From Neodontobutis hainanensis (Eukaryota; Chordata; Actinopteri; Gobiiformes; Odontobutidae), in the NCBI GenBank assembly GCA_024349245.1, contig JALDNG010000041.1, positions 7,523,501 to 7,587,500 of the forward strand: a DNA stretch of 64,000 nucleotides, in the 5' to 3' direction. The position numbers and the translations under genes were made by a program. The notes under the pieces are model-generated. The model saw only the letters and a program-made list of their open reading frames with translations, was not told the DNA's origin and searched no databases. This document shows positions 1 through 12,360 of this stretch, piece after piece (the first letter of the stretch is position 1; the number at the start of each line of letters is the position of its first letter).

Positions 1-2885
1 AGCAGGAGGCAACAGGAGCTCATGCTGATTCAATCCCAGCAGGGGTAAAGACTAACTCCACACTGAGCACTAGTTACAAATGAGGCTACAATTCTTAGGC
101 TCTTTCGTGATCCCAAAAATATGTCAATTCATATTAACTCAAATGTGTGATCCTATAAAAGTCTGCAACATGAGCTGTCAACTCAAGTTACCTTTCTGCT
201 CTTGCACTGTAAGGTAAACAACACTGAAACTGTATTGTTAAAGTCTAGCATCTGAGTCTTCAATCTCACATCTTTCTTATAAAAATATAAGCCACTTTCA
301 CAAATTCAGTCCGGACGTAACTAAGGTTATTTCAACTGTGCTCTAGCCACAAGCCGTTGTTCGCACATGCAGGTTAAGTCCAGAAAACGGATGTGTTGTT
401 CATACATCTCATGAATAGTGCGGTGGCTTTTCTGAGAAGCGGGGGAAGGAAAGAGTGGGGGATGATGCTTAATTAGCTTGACGAAGCTAACACAACGCTC
501 ACAAACAAATTAAATAAATGAGTAGCTCCTTTGCAGAAGCGGTAATTATGTAAGGACCTTAACAAAACAGTTTAAAGAAAAGTTTAAACAGTTCAAGGGT
601 TCAGCTCCAGACGCACAGGGTTCCAGTCATCAGTTCAACACGGAGCATACACTTTAAATGTTCTCACAAAGGCGCTCCACAGACTTGTCACTAGGGTCCC
701 TGAAGGATTGACCAGAGCGCTCGAATACGATTGGGCACTGTGCGGATCTCAGTGGAAGTGTGACGAATCTTACACTTACAAATGAACAGTAGGGTTCCTG
801 TTGCTTTGTGACTTGGTATGTGTAGAATTACAAAACGTATGCATAGCGTATAGCCTGGCCAACCATACCTACTGACTTGGCATAAGTGGGTCTGGAATTG
901 TTTTCCTCCACATAAATTTTTTCACTTTGTAGAAATTCTGTTGGACTAATAATAGCCCTCTAAACATCCTTCATGATTCAGATTGGTTGTATGGCTTTCC
1001 AACTGCATCCAAAGGCATTTGATTCTGCATCTTTTGGTCTTTTAAATGCTGCAATAAAATCATTATCACAGATTTTTATTAATCAGTGGAACTCAATGCA
1101 GACAATAAAACCCATTTTAAGCATAATGTCATTCACGTGTTTGAACCTATAAGTTACGACTTAGTAGATAGTGACTCCTGTATGAAGTTTATGTTCAGAA
1201 AACTGGGAATAAACCAATAAAACACATGTTTATAAAGGACATGTCTCCAGCTTCTTGCACTGCTGAACATCAGGATTGACAATCTTTTTCTATTAATATT
1301 CTGGCACCACATTTAAGTTTTGAAAGTCCACCACAGATACTATGGATATCTCAGACACAACCTATCGCAGATGCTGAATTATTCCTAATTTCATGTGTGT
1401 GCATGTTCTGCTGGTGCCCGTTAATGGACTCAGCTGTGCTCATCTTTAAGATACAGTATGTGAGCAGTTAATGAAAGACAGAGATATGACCCCAAAACCT
1501 TCCTTCTGTGAACATGTCATAGATCTAAACTCGAAATTTCTCTGCATAAACACATTCACATGAAACACATATCTTATCACACTCTCTTGGAACAGATTTT
1601 ACCAACAAATCACACGGCTGAAAGGGAATGCTTATTTACACTGGAACGGAAAGTAGATGGAGACAAACAAAAGCTTGTTGTTGCCGGAAAGTAGCTGAGG
1701 TCAACACTATGACTGTGTTGAGCAATCCTAAATATATGACACTAAAAGTGAGCGATGTGCACAGCTAAATTCAGAAAAAGCCTAGTTTCCCTTGATAGAC
1801 TTAATGGCAGATAAGTGTGAGACTCAGTCGTCGTTTTGATGATTTCAGTTAAAATAATGCACCACTAAGCACCTCCACTGACCTTAACCATAATGATTTT
1901 CTGGCTTCACAGCAGCAGGTAATTCACTCTCTAATCCAAATTTAATTTATTTCTGTCATTTAATTAAGTCTGGCATATTTACAGGGACAAGCTATAAAGC
2001 AGTAGTCAGTAGCGTTTAATTAATTTACCAAATGACATTACATAAGCATTAAATACTTAGCATTTTATTTGGAGATTAAAAGTGGCATGACTCATTCATG
2101 AAATTACTTACAGCTTAGAATAATGTACACTAAAGTATTAACATCAGCAAATATTTCACTGTTGGAGACAGTCTCTGAATGGACCGCCTGGTAAAGACTG
2201 ATGAAAATATAAATTCTGCTGCTGCAAAGGCATGAAAGGCACAGTGTGAATTTATATAATGGCTGTTGGTGGGATATATTGAGCAACATGTGTCTTTAAA
2301 ACTGGTGTGTTTGCAGCTAGAGAATGGGCATCATATAAATACATTTACTTAAAATTAAGAGCATAGTTCTGCAAAAAAGTGGCGAGGCAGTTGTCTGCAG
2401 GACGTGATGGTCAAACCAAGGTGAATTCAAAACAGATCATAACATATTTATGGAGCAAATGAAGAACCTACTGCCTATACTGTATTTTTAGGCCAGATCA
2501 GGACTAAAGCCATTCGGAAGGTCCTTCACAAACGTGCTGGTAATATTGCTGCTCCTTGTGCCTTGTTTAAAGTATACTATTGAAGTGAGGTTGCATTTGA
2601 TACCACTGCACGTGTGTTGGTGCATTGCCTAAAGATGATGTCTTGTTTGCGTGCACATGCTCATCTATGATGCGTTTAGAGACGAGTTGTTTTTTCCCAT
2701 GAAGGCAGGTATATTTTCAATTGTATCGTTTCCTGACCTCCTGTTCACACACAAATGGTCTTTTAGGTCTCGGAAAATTTATTTTTTCTGTAGACAGGTA
2801 ACAATAATGTTGGCTGCAGTAACAGACCATTTTTGGACTATAGTCAGCAAAATCTATAAGTTTGTGTAACTAAACCTCAAAGCGT
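1..2885. other. Non-coding DNA, no gene or repeat recognised
   Basis: AT-rich unique-looking sequence. All open frames here are short, have no recognisable domain and are compatible with chance. Splice-like signals occur (for example a cagcag/gtaatt at about 1917) but do not bound an open exon. I see no RNA gene, simple repeat array or transposon terminus. Confidence 0.5.
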
Positions 2886-3150
2886 TTGGTGTTAGTTCAG
2901 ACCTTAATGTTATGTGACCCATATGAACCATCTGCTGCTCTGAGGACCTCATGGACAGGTCTCCTGCTGGTGCCAAGGGTCAGGACTAAACACGATGAGG
3001 GACTGGTTCAGTTTTCTGCAGATAAAATCTGGAACAGTCTTCCAGAGGAGGTGAGACAAGCCTCTACTCTGACAATGCTCAAATCAGGGCTAAAAACAGT
3101 TCTGTTTAACTGTGCATGTGCATATGATATACAATATATTGCTAGAATAG
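2886..3150 (+). mobile_element. L2/CR1-type LINE fragment, C-terminal end of ORF2
   Basis: The + frame here encodes the tail that follows the reverse transcriptase domain in fish L2-like LINEs. Key pieces are YEPSAALRT, GLLLVPRVRTK, IWNSLPEEVRQ and LKSGLKTVLF, in the order seen in the family (paired basic/proline strip, VPR motif, WNSLP motif, then a final helix ending in a hydrophobic-Phe pair). No RT palm motif is present upstream, so the copy is strongly 5'-truncated, which is the usual outcome of target-primed reverse transcription. It has no function left. The exact 3' border is unclear; the frame stays open to about 3212 but similarity fades near 3130. Family-level call is from motif memory only. 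Confidence 0.7.
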
Positions 3151-3230
3151 ATGATTCTGATGAACAAAAACACAGAATGATGCCATTTTGTACAGCAGAC
3201 AACATTAAATAGAAGGTCTCCACAGTTTAC

Positions 3231-4742
3231 TCAAAACCCAGCAGGTGCTAGAACAAAACAAAAACACCTCCTCAGCCGGATTCTGAAGATTGCATTTTTG
3301 TGAAGTGACAGTCTTACGTAAATGACCAACATCAAAGTATGTGCATCTCGACCGGCTGTATTTCGGCAGCACTGACAGGTTTGGGCATGTTTTAGAGTTG
3401 ACGATGTTGCAAACATCTCCTGTTATTCAGCCTATTTAGGCTTTCCAGATGGTACTCACAGACTATCTGTCAAACCAGGTTATTAAATAAAGCTAAATTT
3501 TTAAAATAAATATTCATTTGTAAGATTTAACATTTATATGTGGTCATGTACTTTTATATACAAGCATCATAATTTTCAGGTTTTGAAGCAGGGCCTTGAT
3601 TTTCATTTACAAATCAATTTAAATAAAAATTCAGTTTGAGTAATATGAGAAAGACACTGAAGACCAGGAAAGACAACACTGGGTAGTAGAGCTGAAGCTC
3701 TTGGTGTTAAGTTTGTCATTTGGGCTTTAAAAGTCAGTCAGTCACTGGAAAATTATTTTACTGTATAGGCCTTTACATGATCACTTATGGTTCTGTTTCT
3801 TTTCACACCGACAGCTCTATCAGTGGCTTTCTTATCCTACAGTCAACAAGGACACTTCGAGATACTCGTTACACATGCATTTACAAGCCCAGGCGTGCAC
3901 ACACGACTGAATCCAATCTCTAAAGCACAAGTACAGACATCAATAAAATGTCAATGGAGACCTGTGCATTTACACTTAACGGAAAAAGCATCGCGTAACC
4001 AAAGCTAATGGTGCTGTCTGTCAGAGCACTGGTACTTTCTGGTGATTGCACGGTTTGGGAGTTTCAGCTCAGTGGGTTTATTCAGTTAAATGACACAGCG
4101 CTGACAGTGTCAACAGAGCGACATCGTGTAAAGATGGCAGGGGGTCGGCGTCCTGCTGCAGATAAAGAAGTTACATAGAAAGAAAGTGAGGAGGCAGATG
4201 ATGAAGCCATTACGCTCAGTGTTAAATAGATTAGCTTGTTTTTATGAATTTTGTTTGTACCACTGTTTTAAAGGGGCTCATTTCAACAACAAATAGCAAC
4301 TTAAACAAAAAGCATTGGTAGACATTCTTGGCCAAACTGAGCAAACTTTTGTGGATAAAAAAAATGTCAAGGAAGAAACAAATAGAGATTGAATTATTTT
4401 GCAGCTAATTAACCAATCAGACGAAATGACGAAACAAAGTATAGATGAGGATATCAACTTGTGGTGACACTTTATTTTACACTTTTTGCTAACAAGATTA
4501 TACAAACTTAAACCACAGTCAGCTTTATGTCCATGGTGTGTCAATAACAAGTACATAATGAAATATTTACTGCACTGAAAACGTACATGAGGAAAGGTTT
4601 GAAACAATGAATGTTTTTTAAAATTACATCGGTCTAGTTTATTCTGCATATGTTGTTGCTGCCCCCTGAAATCTCATTGGTTGTATGTCTATGTAATTAC
4701 ATTCAGAGATACTTTAATCTATGTTGTCTAATGTTTTGCCTA
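3231..4742. other. Non-coding DNA, nothing recognised
   Basis: AT-rich sequence with short open frames on both strands (up to 123 codons at 4278-4649 on the - strand) that contain no recognisable motif and biased, low-information composition. I regard them as chance frames. Confidence 0.45.
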
Positions 4743-5182
4743 CAGTGGCGCAAAAAGGGGCTATGCGCTATATGCGGCACACAGGGGTGCAGCTCCTTGG
4801 GGGCGCCAAAGCAAATGGTACAAAAAATAAAAGAAAAATTATATATATGCAGCAACAATTTTGGCGCCCCCTCAGGACGCTATGCACTAGCCAGTGTGGA
4901 ATAGTTGTTTTTCAAATTATTGTTATTTATTGTACATGGCATGCTGCCTTATATTTTCCAGCGATATTCCATTTATTTTATTTAAAGAATCTAATGAGGG
5001 GCCTACTGTAGCCTGATAGTCCTCTAAGATGTTATATAATATTGAGGAAATACTGAAATGATTTAGAAACACACAAAAGCAGCTAAGCTACATTTAGGAA
5101 TACCATAAAAAAAAAAAGATTTATATATATTTTTTTATTTTTTGGCGCCCCCGAGGTGCTGCGCCCCTATGCACCGCATTTT
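4743..5182. mobile_element. Non-autonomous hAT-like element with inverted arms
   Basis: A 39-bp arm at 4772-4810 (starting atgcggcacacagggg and ending gggggcgccaaa) is repeated in inverted orientation at 5141-5179; by my count 33 of 39 bases match. The left side begins cagtggcgc at 4743, the kind of terminus seen in hAT transposons. A second inverted partial copy of the GC-rich arm lies inside at 4860-4887, so the element may be compound or two insertions. The core is AT-rich with no transposase frame. I could not find a convincing 8-bp target duplication. The right end abuts Tc1 transposase sequence. Confidence 0.6.
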
Positions 5183-5372
5183 GCTAGCATCAACAAGGCA
5201 TTTTCGCCACCAGGACTGCCGCATACTGGATGTTTTTCCCTTTTCACACCATTCTTTGTAAACTCTAGAAATGGTTGTGCGTGAAAATCCCAGTAACTGA
5301 GCAGATTGTGAAATACTCAGACCAGCCCAGACTTCCTGGGTGACTCTGCTTAGATTGCTTAAAATTCCTTAA
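5183..5372 (-). mobile_element. Tc1-like transposase fragment (N-terminal HTH region)
   Basis: Read on the - strand, about 5186-5326 encodes the paired-like DNA-binding part of a fish Tc1-family transposase: SISQSAQLLGFS, RTTISRVYKEW and CEKGKTSSM are seen in one frame, followed by KCLVDA. In the intact family this is the second helix-turn-helix that binds the terminal inverted repeats; the DDE catalytic core would follow but is absent here. Upstream the match breaks up near 5330-5372 with small deletions. The 5' DNA-binding half survives while the sequence that should continue it is replaced by the hAT-like element at 5182, so that element probably inserted into this copy. Confidence 0.75.
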
Positions 5373-5589
5373 TAATTAAATCCTAGACAACATCTTAAGG
5401 TTTTCACAGATAATTCTTATTACAGGTGTTTAAACTGTTTAATTTATTAAAATAACTAAAAGATGTGAACTACAACTGCAGGCACACAATTGGTATTTTA
5501 AGGAATAAACCAGTAAATGATGGCCACTCTATAGTTTTCACTTTGTCCAAACATTAAAGTAAAACAAAATTCTGGCTTTTATTTTTCAG
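5373..5589. other. Sequence preceding candidate exon; nothing else seen
   Basis: Short AT-rich stretch. Its last bases form a pyrimidine-rich tract, tggcttttatttttcag, that would serve as the splice acceptor of the exon starting at 5590. Confidence 0.35.
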
Positions 5590-5617
5590 AAGAAGTGACT
5601 TTCACAGAAGCCAAATG
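5590..5617 (+). CDS. Candidate small internal exon of an unrecognised gene
   Basis: A 28-nt segment lies between a strong acceptor (cttttatttttcag) and a near-consensus donor (aatg then gtaagt). Read with two leading bases belonging to the previous codon, it encodes EVTFTEAK and leaves two bases (tg). Those two bases plus the first base of the next candidate exon at 17675 make a Trp codon, so the reading frame is kept. Small exons of this size are common in vertebrate genes with very long introns. No upstream exon was found in the window. I do not recognise the peptide. The alternative is a chance pairing of good splice signals, which is a real possibility for so short a segment. Confidence 0.35.
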
Positions 5618-8515
5618 GTAAGTGTCATGTGTCAAGGTGAGGATATTAAATATAAATGCCTGGATGTAAGTATGGATTTATCGGCAGAGCAGAAAATAGC
5701 TGAATAGACTAGAGCCTGCACTGAATTAAACACACACACAGTGAGTGTGACTGCAGCTCCAATCTTGGCATCTCTCTGATTCTTAATGAAGTAGTCAGTC
5801 CCGGCGCTCTTCCTCATAGGTCCAGCCAATTAGGACGCCTGCCGCTGGGTATTGACCAATCAAGTCGCCGGCTCAGGGCATTTAGTGCATGGCCTTGACG
5901 TTAATGTAGCTAATCAGCCCGTGTTGAGAAACTTTGAAAGTGCTGTCGGGTAAAAACTACGTTAACAAGAATCGATTCGCAGCTGCTAAATTGGCACAAG
6001 GTGGATGAAGGAGAAGGACAGACAGGCTCAGGTGAAAATAATTATTGCTGGAAAGTAAAGAGAAAAATAAATGGGGGAATTAAAAAGGAAACTTGGATTG
6101 AAGGAAGAATAAGGAAGGAAATAGGTTGATGTTAGACTCTACCAGATTGGGAGGTTATGATCCTTAGCTTTATGTTTATCTAATCTCTAAAATGAATGAG
6201 AGTTAGGCAGTGCCCAGTTTTTACAGGGTTTGGTTTAGGCAACGTCATATTCTTCTCTTTTTTTTCTCATTTTGTTAAGAGTCTTGCCTTTTATGCGTTG
6301 TTAGTGAGAAACAAAACAGCTTGAACAGTCCAAATGTATGAATGGAAGTCTTATTGAGCAGGCAGGTGGTCTGGAAGACTAACAGTTTTATAAGCAACAA
6401 TAACCACATCCTCAAAGAAATTCAGATCATGTAAAAAATCAGTTAAAAGGAATTGCAGCTCCACATGTCTGTTGTAAACATCGTGGAAAATCAAGTTTTA
6501 TCTTGACCTCACAGTCCTTCCTAAACTATGTGAGCACCTATGGTAGCCCTGCAGGAACATTCTAGTGACTATGAACACAATAAACCTGTTCTTTATTTAA
6601 ATTTACACAAGTCATCATGTTAGGTTTTATGTTCATTGAAAATAAACATGAAATTAACTCTTCTTAGTAATGTTGGAGAAGATCAAAGTGCCTAAGTTAA
6701 AAAATTAAATGAACATGATTTGAGTTTCCAGCTTTTTATCAAAATACTAGAGCATCAACAATATCTGATGAGTCTTGCTAGTGCGTGAATACAAGGTTTG
6801 TGAGAACTTCCACATTAATCCTGATTGGAAGAAGAAGAATTTTTAAAGTTTTGTTTTACAGATTATGTAGACCGGATTGTAGACAGACATTTCTAGACTC
6901 TCACACTTTATTTTACTCAGAACCTCTGCTTCCTACATTGAAACTTTAACGATTAGGTTTGAAATGACAGCCCATTTCTCTGTGTGGGATTTGTCATCAG
7001 TATTAGTGTCAGAAAGTTTAGCCTGTACTCAGAAGCGTCAGAAGTCAAATTTAGAGAATACAGACTTAACTTCTTTCCAGTGCGTCTCTCAGCTCTAAGT
7101 CTGTGAGGACGACATGACTGTCTCATTTGAATTCCAGGTGGGATGTGTTGGTTTGTATGTGTCTGTCATTTGCAGGTATTATAAACTCAAATAATGACTT
7201 AAGGAGTTGCAGTAAAAATGCAAAATAACTACCCAGACAATGCTTTATTATCAGTCAGCAAGGATCCTTCCCAATAATTAGGTCATGTACAACACTGTTT
7301 TAACAGTTTTACCTCAATTATTGGGTTTATATCTATGCCTTTGGGAACTTATTTGCAAAATAAATAGTTTTAACAAAAATAATTTGAATCAGATATTTCA
7401 AAATGTGATTTAAAGCCAGACATTTTATTGTGTATTTTTCAGGTTAAACCCACAAGGTCGTGTCTTTATCAGATTTATGTATCATGTACATTTCTCAGTG
7501 TAATGTCAGACTGTGATATGTTGCAGACACATAAATAACAAGCAGAAAGTTATTGTTCCACAGTGTCAAATACCACAAATAAAATGATAAAATATAAAAT
7601 AAAGATAGAAAAACAGCTCATTGGAGTATTAGAGTATTAATGGTCTAAATGTAAAATAGTGTGCACCTGTGAACCGTTTCTGTCCAAACCTCTGATCTAG
7701 GAGTGATTTATTGCCCTCCAGAGTGAATTGTTCCGTGGTTAGAGCGTAAATGTGTTGGTGTGTGCCCATGTGATAGCGGTTTAGAGAAATAGCACAGATC
7801 ATTAGCAAAACACTTGTTTGATCACAGTTTCCAGAGTTAATGATAGGAACAGCATCATTCAGTAATGGCTCTGTGGTGGATGTATGTGGGTGCTCCAGCA
7901 TTTTTCTTTTTGTGGGGTCCAAATTGCCTTTTAAACTGTGAGAGGGAAGACATTTTTGGAAAATGAGAACATTTTGGCTGGTCTTTCGTTTGGTTTAAAG
8001 GATTAACATTACAACACTGTTAAGTTTGAAAAGGAAGCGTTTCTGTTTTCAGACTAGTTTTGTAGGTTTGATTTAATACGATGAAGAAATAGAAACATTT
8101 ATTATGAGTTGAGGAGTTGTGTGACGTAATCTACCAGTTTACAGAAATAAATCTAGTATATAATTGATTTCTAAGGTTAAGTGCACTATCACAGTTATAG
8201 TAACAGTGTTATTTACATTTGTTTACTGGAACTTACTGAAAATCTGCAGTAAGACAATTTATTCCATAGTTTATTTGGTGTTAAGAAATGGGATCATTTG
8301 GAAGAAAGAATGCTACTTTACTTTTACTTAAACATATCAAATGTTAATGTATGTGTTTAAATCCTTTTAGTACTTTTTTTAGATGCAAGTGTTCATCAGT
8401 GCTCTTTTATTGATTTGTTGCATTCTGCTGTTTACTTGAAAGTTCAAATTTAAAAACTAGTATGGCAAGTTAAAAAATCAATGCTGTTCTTCGAAGAGAT
8501 ACAAAAGGCCATTGG
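5618..8515. other. Putative intron sequence, no gene seen
   Basis: If the exon chain is right, this is the start of a roughly 12-kb intron. The sequence is AT-rich and I recognise no transposon, RNA gene or tandem array. A segment at about 7081-7137 has acceptor- and donor-like borders but contains stops in all three frames, so it is not a coding exon. Confidence 0.45.
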
Positions 8516-8830
8516 ACTAGGGACGGGCGATACCAGCCGCTTGATATTTTATGCTAATACAAATTGTGCAATTTTTTTAACTTCTGAGAGCATTAAATTA
8601 ATGTGTAAAAAACCAGCCCACAACCAATTGTATTTTAAAAAGCTAAACGCTATTTTATGATCATTTTAGAAGCCTATTCATAAGTACAGTATTTATGTTT
8701 ATAAGTTTTGTTCATAGTTTATATTGCCTTTGCAATAAAGTTACTTATGAACACTAAAAAGTATTGGTATCAGATTGGTGTTGGTATCCATGGAAAAGTC
8801 CCATAAACTACTCGTATCAAAAGAAAAAAT
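8516..8830. repeat. Degenerate teleost interspersed repeat (MITE-like), tentative
   Basis: The stretch opens with agggacgggcgatacc and closes near 8760-8820 with repeated ggtatc-type words (gtattggtatcagattgg, gttggtatccatgg, actcgtatc). Such ggtatc-rich ends are typical of an abundant class of non-autonomous fish DNA elements. The middle is AT-rich with no coding capacity. Borders and family are not certain. Confidence 0.3.
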
Positions 8831-10560
8831 GTACATTGAACTGCACCATATGCAAAATAAAAAATGTTGTTGAAAAATGCAATAAAGCTCTGCTGCTATA
8901 TTTGATTAATTCTCTTGGCTATAGCCAAACATTACAAATTAAATTAAAGAGTAACTCAGTAAGTGGGAAGTGAACTTTAGTAAGTTTCTGTCACCATTTA
9001 GCTGTTCTCTTATACCAGCATTTAGGCAGACATTTAGCACACAATAAAGGAGTCATACACAACTTGCTTTTGTGAACTTCCAGATTTGAATGCATATTTG
9101 GCACCTGTCCTTTTATTGTTCTCATACAACATAAGGAGTAACACATAGAGGTCATGTGAGACAATTGAATTTAACACACTTTTCCTGAGAGCAATAAGAA
9201 TGAATAGTTATTGAAAGGTGAAGCGTGATAAAAGTATGAATAGCTCTCATAAACACACAAAAGCAGCGAGTAGACGTCAAGGAGAGTAAATTAAAAGCCC
9301 CCCACACTTTAACTGAGCGCGTTATCACGAGAAGGTGCCAGTCATTGACTAACTCTGGGCCGCAGATGAGAACCTCTCCACGGATCTGGCACACACACCA
9401 AAACCCAAAGCCGCCCACATGAAATCATTCAGCTCCATTAACATGTAAGCAGCCACACAAAATTATTAAACCCCACATGTTCAGCACACATTCCTCCTCA
9501 GCAATTATGTGGCCGTTTTATCGCTTCCCTCTGCCCTCTTCGATTCAGCGTCTCTGCCAGTTCTATCTTCCAAAGCTGGTTTATTAGCACAGACCATAAT
9601 AGCAGCTCAGTGCTTTATAGTCAGTATAAATGGCATCGCTGCTTCTTTCTTTAGGCATATGGTTAACATCTTGCTGAGACCGCAGTTGTACATTTGCTCA
9701 GTGGGTGTCACCGTAGAGAAGATGATCCATTTTTGTGCCAAAGAGGAGGATAAGAAGAAAGCACCTGAGATGAGAATGAATGGAAGACTAATGAATAGAA
9801 TAAATATGAAGGGTTATAGGACAGGAATACAGAGGAGTTGTGACATGAGGAAAGGGTCAGGAAGAAAGAGCTAATGCATGTCAAAGAGTATAAGAATATG
9901 AAACACGAGATATAGAGTAAGGAAATCAGAAATAGTGGATACCTGCACAATTAAGTTACTTTGTGGTAAAATAATGAAAGTGTCTGTAGATGTTCTTTTA
10001 CCTTAAAACAACTGTGGCATAAACCTCCTGTCCAGCTGAAAGTCATAAGCTTTAAAGGGATGATAATAAACAGCCCTTATTACAAAGAACAGGTCAAGGC
10101 TCCACACCAGTTCACTAAAGACGGATATCAGTTAAACCATATACAAGCAGGCTATATTATGCGTCTATGAGTTCAACTCTGTGTACAGGGCACTCACTTC
10201 CTGGTGTCATGACAATGGAATATAGAGCGCACACCTTGGATTTAAAGTATGTTGTAAGAAGTGTCGCGACAAACTGCCTTTCCGACTTCTAGGTCATATA
10301 AGACACAGATCCATCACGCGGTTCATGTTTTAAGCATGCGCTGAGACGTGAACTGTCTCAGCTCAGTTAGCTGCGGCTTCCCACACATTAAAGACTTCAC
10401 TTTCTAATAGTTTCAGGTGAGCTGGTCAAATGAGATCTCGTAAGCATGTGATTGCACTTGCACTGATTATTGTTCTCAAACCATAATTGTAATATTTAGA
10501 AGGTAAAATAGGCTAAATAATAATAAATCATTATTGAAGAAAACAATAAATAAATACATA
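8831..10560. other. Non-coding DNA, nothing recognised
   Basis: The first part (to about 9650) has balanced composition and no repeat signature. About 9720-9950 is strongly purine-rich on the + strand (many gaa, aga and gga words), which creates spurious open frames on both strands. No domain is recognisable. Confidence 0.4.
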
Positions 10561-10640
10561 AATATAATTATTTGAACTGCCCCTTCGACACTCAAAACCT
10601 ACATTCTGCTCAGCAATAAAAAAAAATTTAAATCTTCAAT

Positions 10641-11957
10641 GTGCATAACACTAATCTCTTCCCAGTCTCTTTTAAACACCCTTCTCCTTTTTACTGTACA
10701 GCTCCGACAAACTGCAAACAAAGTTTCTTACATTTGAAGTCTGCTTGTTGGCGTACAATTATATATATGATGCCTCAATCCATTCTATCCAAGCTGTTTG
10801 GCAATCCCTCAATCAATTTTTGAGCAGGATGCCCCTCTGTTCCCGACAGACGTCCTATTACAATGTTGTTACAATGCAAGGTCCCTATTGTCACCAGCGT
10901 GTTTCTGCTAGCCTTCTAAGTGTTTCTAATCAATCTTCCACCATTTTTCAGAAATCAGAAGACATTGGTTCTCAAATCTGCTTTCTTGTACGGCTCTTTA
11001 CAGTATTATATACACACATCATTATTGCCCACATTTACAGATTGTTTTGTCCATTCAAAGCATGTAATCAGAAGAGGCTCCCTCATCTTCAGGCCGGTTC
11101 TTAAATCTTCTAAACTCTGTCCTTCTTCACTGCTACATGTCCCCTCATTTCTACTCAGGCCAGTCCTTCAGAATAGGCGTAGCCACATCTTCTGCCTCAC
11201 AGGGGATCTCCACAGCATCCTTGCAAAAGCTGGGACGGTGGGTCTCCTCAGCCTACGCAACCTACATCCAGCCTGACTCTGCTGCAGTCATGGAAGCCCA
11301 TCGTGCCTTCAGTCTACAATTAGGGTACGTATCTTAGCATATAACTGGTGTTGGTTCCCAGCTTCATCTTCACCAATCAATTTCATATTGCTCCTGTCCC
11401 TTTACAGTTCTCCCCTGCATCTAGCTCACTGCCGGCCATTGGCATCTTCATTCACGCAAACTCTTTCATTGCATTTCTGCTACATGCAACATGCAGCATT
11501 TCACGCTGACATGGCTGCCAGTATTTCCCTGCAACACAGCCCATTTCTGCTGACAATCACTGTCAACCCCTCAAACCCTCTACGCAATCTACAGCAGCTG
11601 TCTCTCTGTCTATTTGCAAATTGGGTCCACACCAGTCTTCTCTATGCTCTACTGTAATTGTCTCATTCCCTCTTAACCTCTAAACTGTCTCTCTCTGTAT
11701 GTCCGATATCTATCTTTGCAATCTGGGGTTACTCCCCGGCTCATTCTTTCCAATCTATCTCCCCGTGTAGGCCATTACAGCATGCCCATTCTTTTGGGGT
11801 GAAAGATCTGCAATTCAAATTCTCTGTTCTTCTCCTATCATGCATCACAGAGCGTCTAAACGCCTGCCGGGCTTTAAGCGCCAAATATTACTCATGCACA
11901 ATTCATACTGTTAATAAATCCTGTGTCAACGCATTCTTCTTGTCTTTCTATGATTGA
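10641..11957 (+). pseudogene. Decayed tyrosine-recombinase retroelement/Crypton-type ORF
   Basis: Near the 3' part, 11137-11337 encodes PHFYSGQSFRIGVATSSASQ, then LQKLGRWVSSAYATYIQP. This is the C-terminal signature of the tyrosine recombinases of DIRS/Ngaro retrotransposons and Cryptons: an HxxR box, an LGRW strip and the nucleophilic Tyr about 25-30 residues on. Here the box reads QSFR, so the catalytic His is replaced by Gln, while Arg and the Tyr of AYATYI remain. Earlier pieces occur in other frames (FVHSKHVIRRGSLIF around 11040-11095 and a weaker stretch from 10745), so at least two frameshifts separate them. Downstream to 11957 the + strand is pyrimidine-rich with an aataaa. It is a pseudogene. 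I cannot decide between Crypton and Ngaro/DIRS because no RT or split repeats were identified. Confidence 0.6.
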
Positions 11958-12126
11958 GTCTCTCCAGGTTGAAATGTTAATGCTAAATATGGAGGTGCTT
12001 TATTTTTGAAAAGTTTTTAATCTTTTCAAGGATTTTCACTGTTGAACTGTTAAAAAAATGTAGAAATAAGAAAGTGGAAGAGTGGCATCCTGTGTTCATT
12101 GAGGGGAGTAGTTTCCTTCAAGTGTA
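11958..12126. other. Spacer between recombinase relic and SINE
   Basis: Short AT-rich sequence; nothing recognised. Confidence 0.4.
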
Positions 12127-12360
12127 GAGTGCATAGTGGGTAGAGCGGCCGTCCTTCGACCGGCGGGTGGGCGGTTCGATACCCGCACGAAACATCCCAA
12201 AACATCTTAACATTCTGCTCTCCCCACATACTGTCGTGTCCTTGGGCAAGACACTTAATCTACCTTGCCTCCAGTGAAGTTCCGTAATAGTTTAATGTAT
12301 GTAAAGCGCTTTGAGTGCCTACTACCGAAGGTGAAAAAGTGCTATATAAAAATAAAAAAA
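12127..12360 (+). mobile_element. tRNA-headed SINE with teleost V-type core
   Basis: The head (12127-12185) looks like a tRNA: gtgggtagagcgg resembles an A box and gcggttcgatacccg a B box, the internal promoter for RNA polymerase III. The body carries the conserved word tccttgggcaagacactta and then gcctccagtg. The tail contains gtaaagcgctttgagtgcc and aaaagtgctatataaa before an A-rich end. This order (tRNA head, core, LINE-like tail) is that of teleost V-type SINEs. A closely similar copy lies in opposite orientation at 55467-55735, including the unusual linker gaaacatcccaaaacatc. Target duplications were not clear. Confidence 0.8.

Noticed and set aside
7081..7137. Possible exon between ttctttccag and attccag/gtggg
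   Set aside because: All three reading frames contain a stop, so it cannot be a coding exon.
9509..9874. 121-codon + frame and opposing 80-codon - frame
   Set aside because: Lie on a purine-rich strand patch with no domain, initiation context or splice borders.
12127..12185. tRNA gene
   Set aside because: A- and B-box-like words belong to the head of a SINE; the sequence cannot fold as a complete tRNA and is followed by SINE core and tail.
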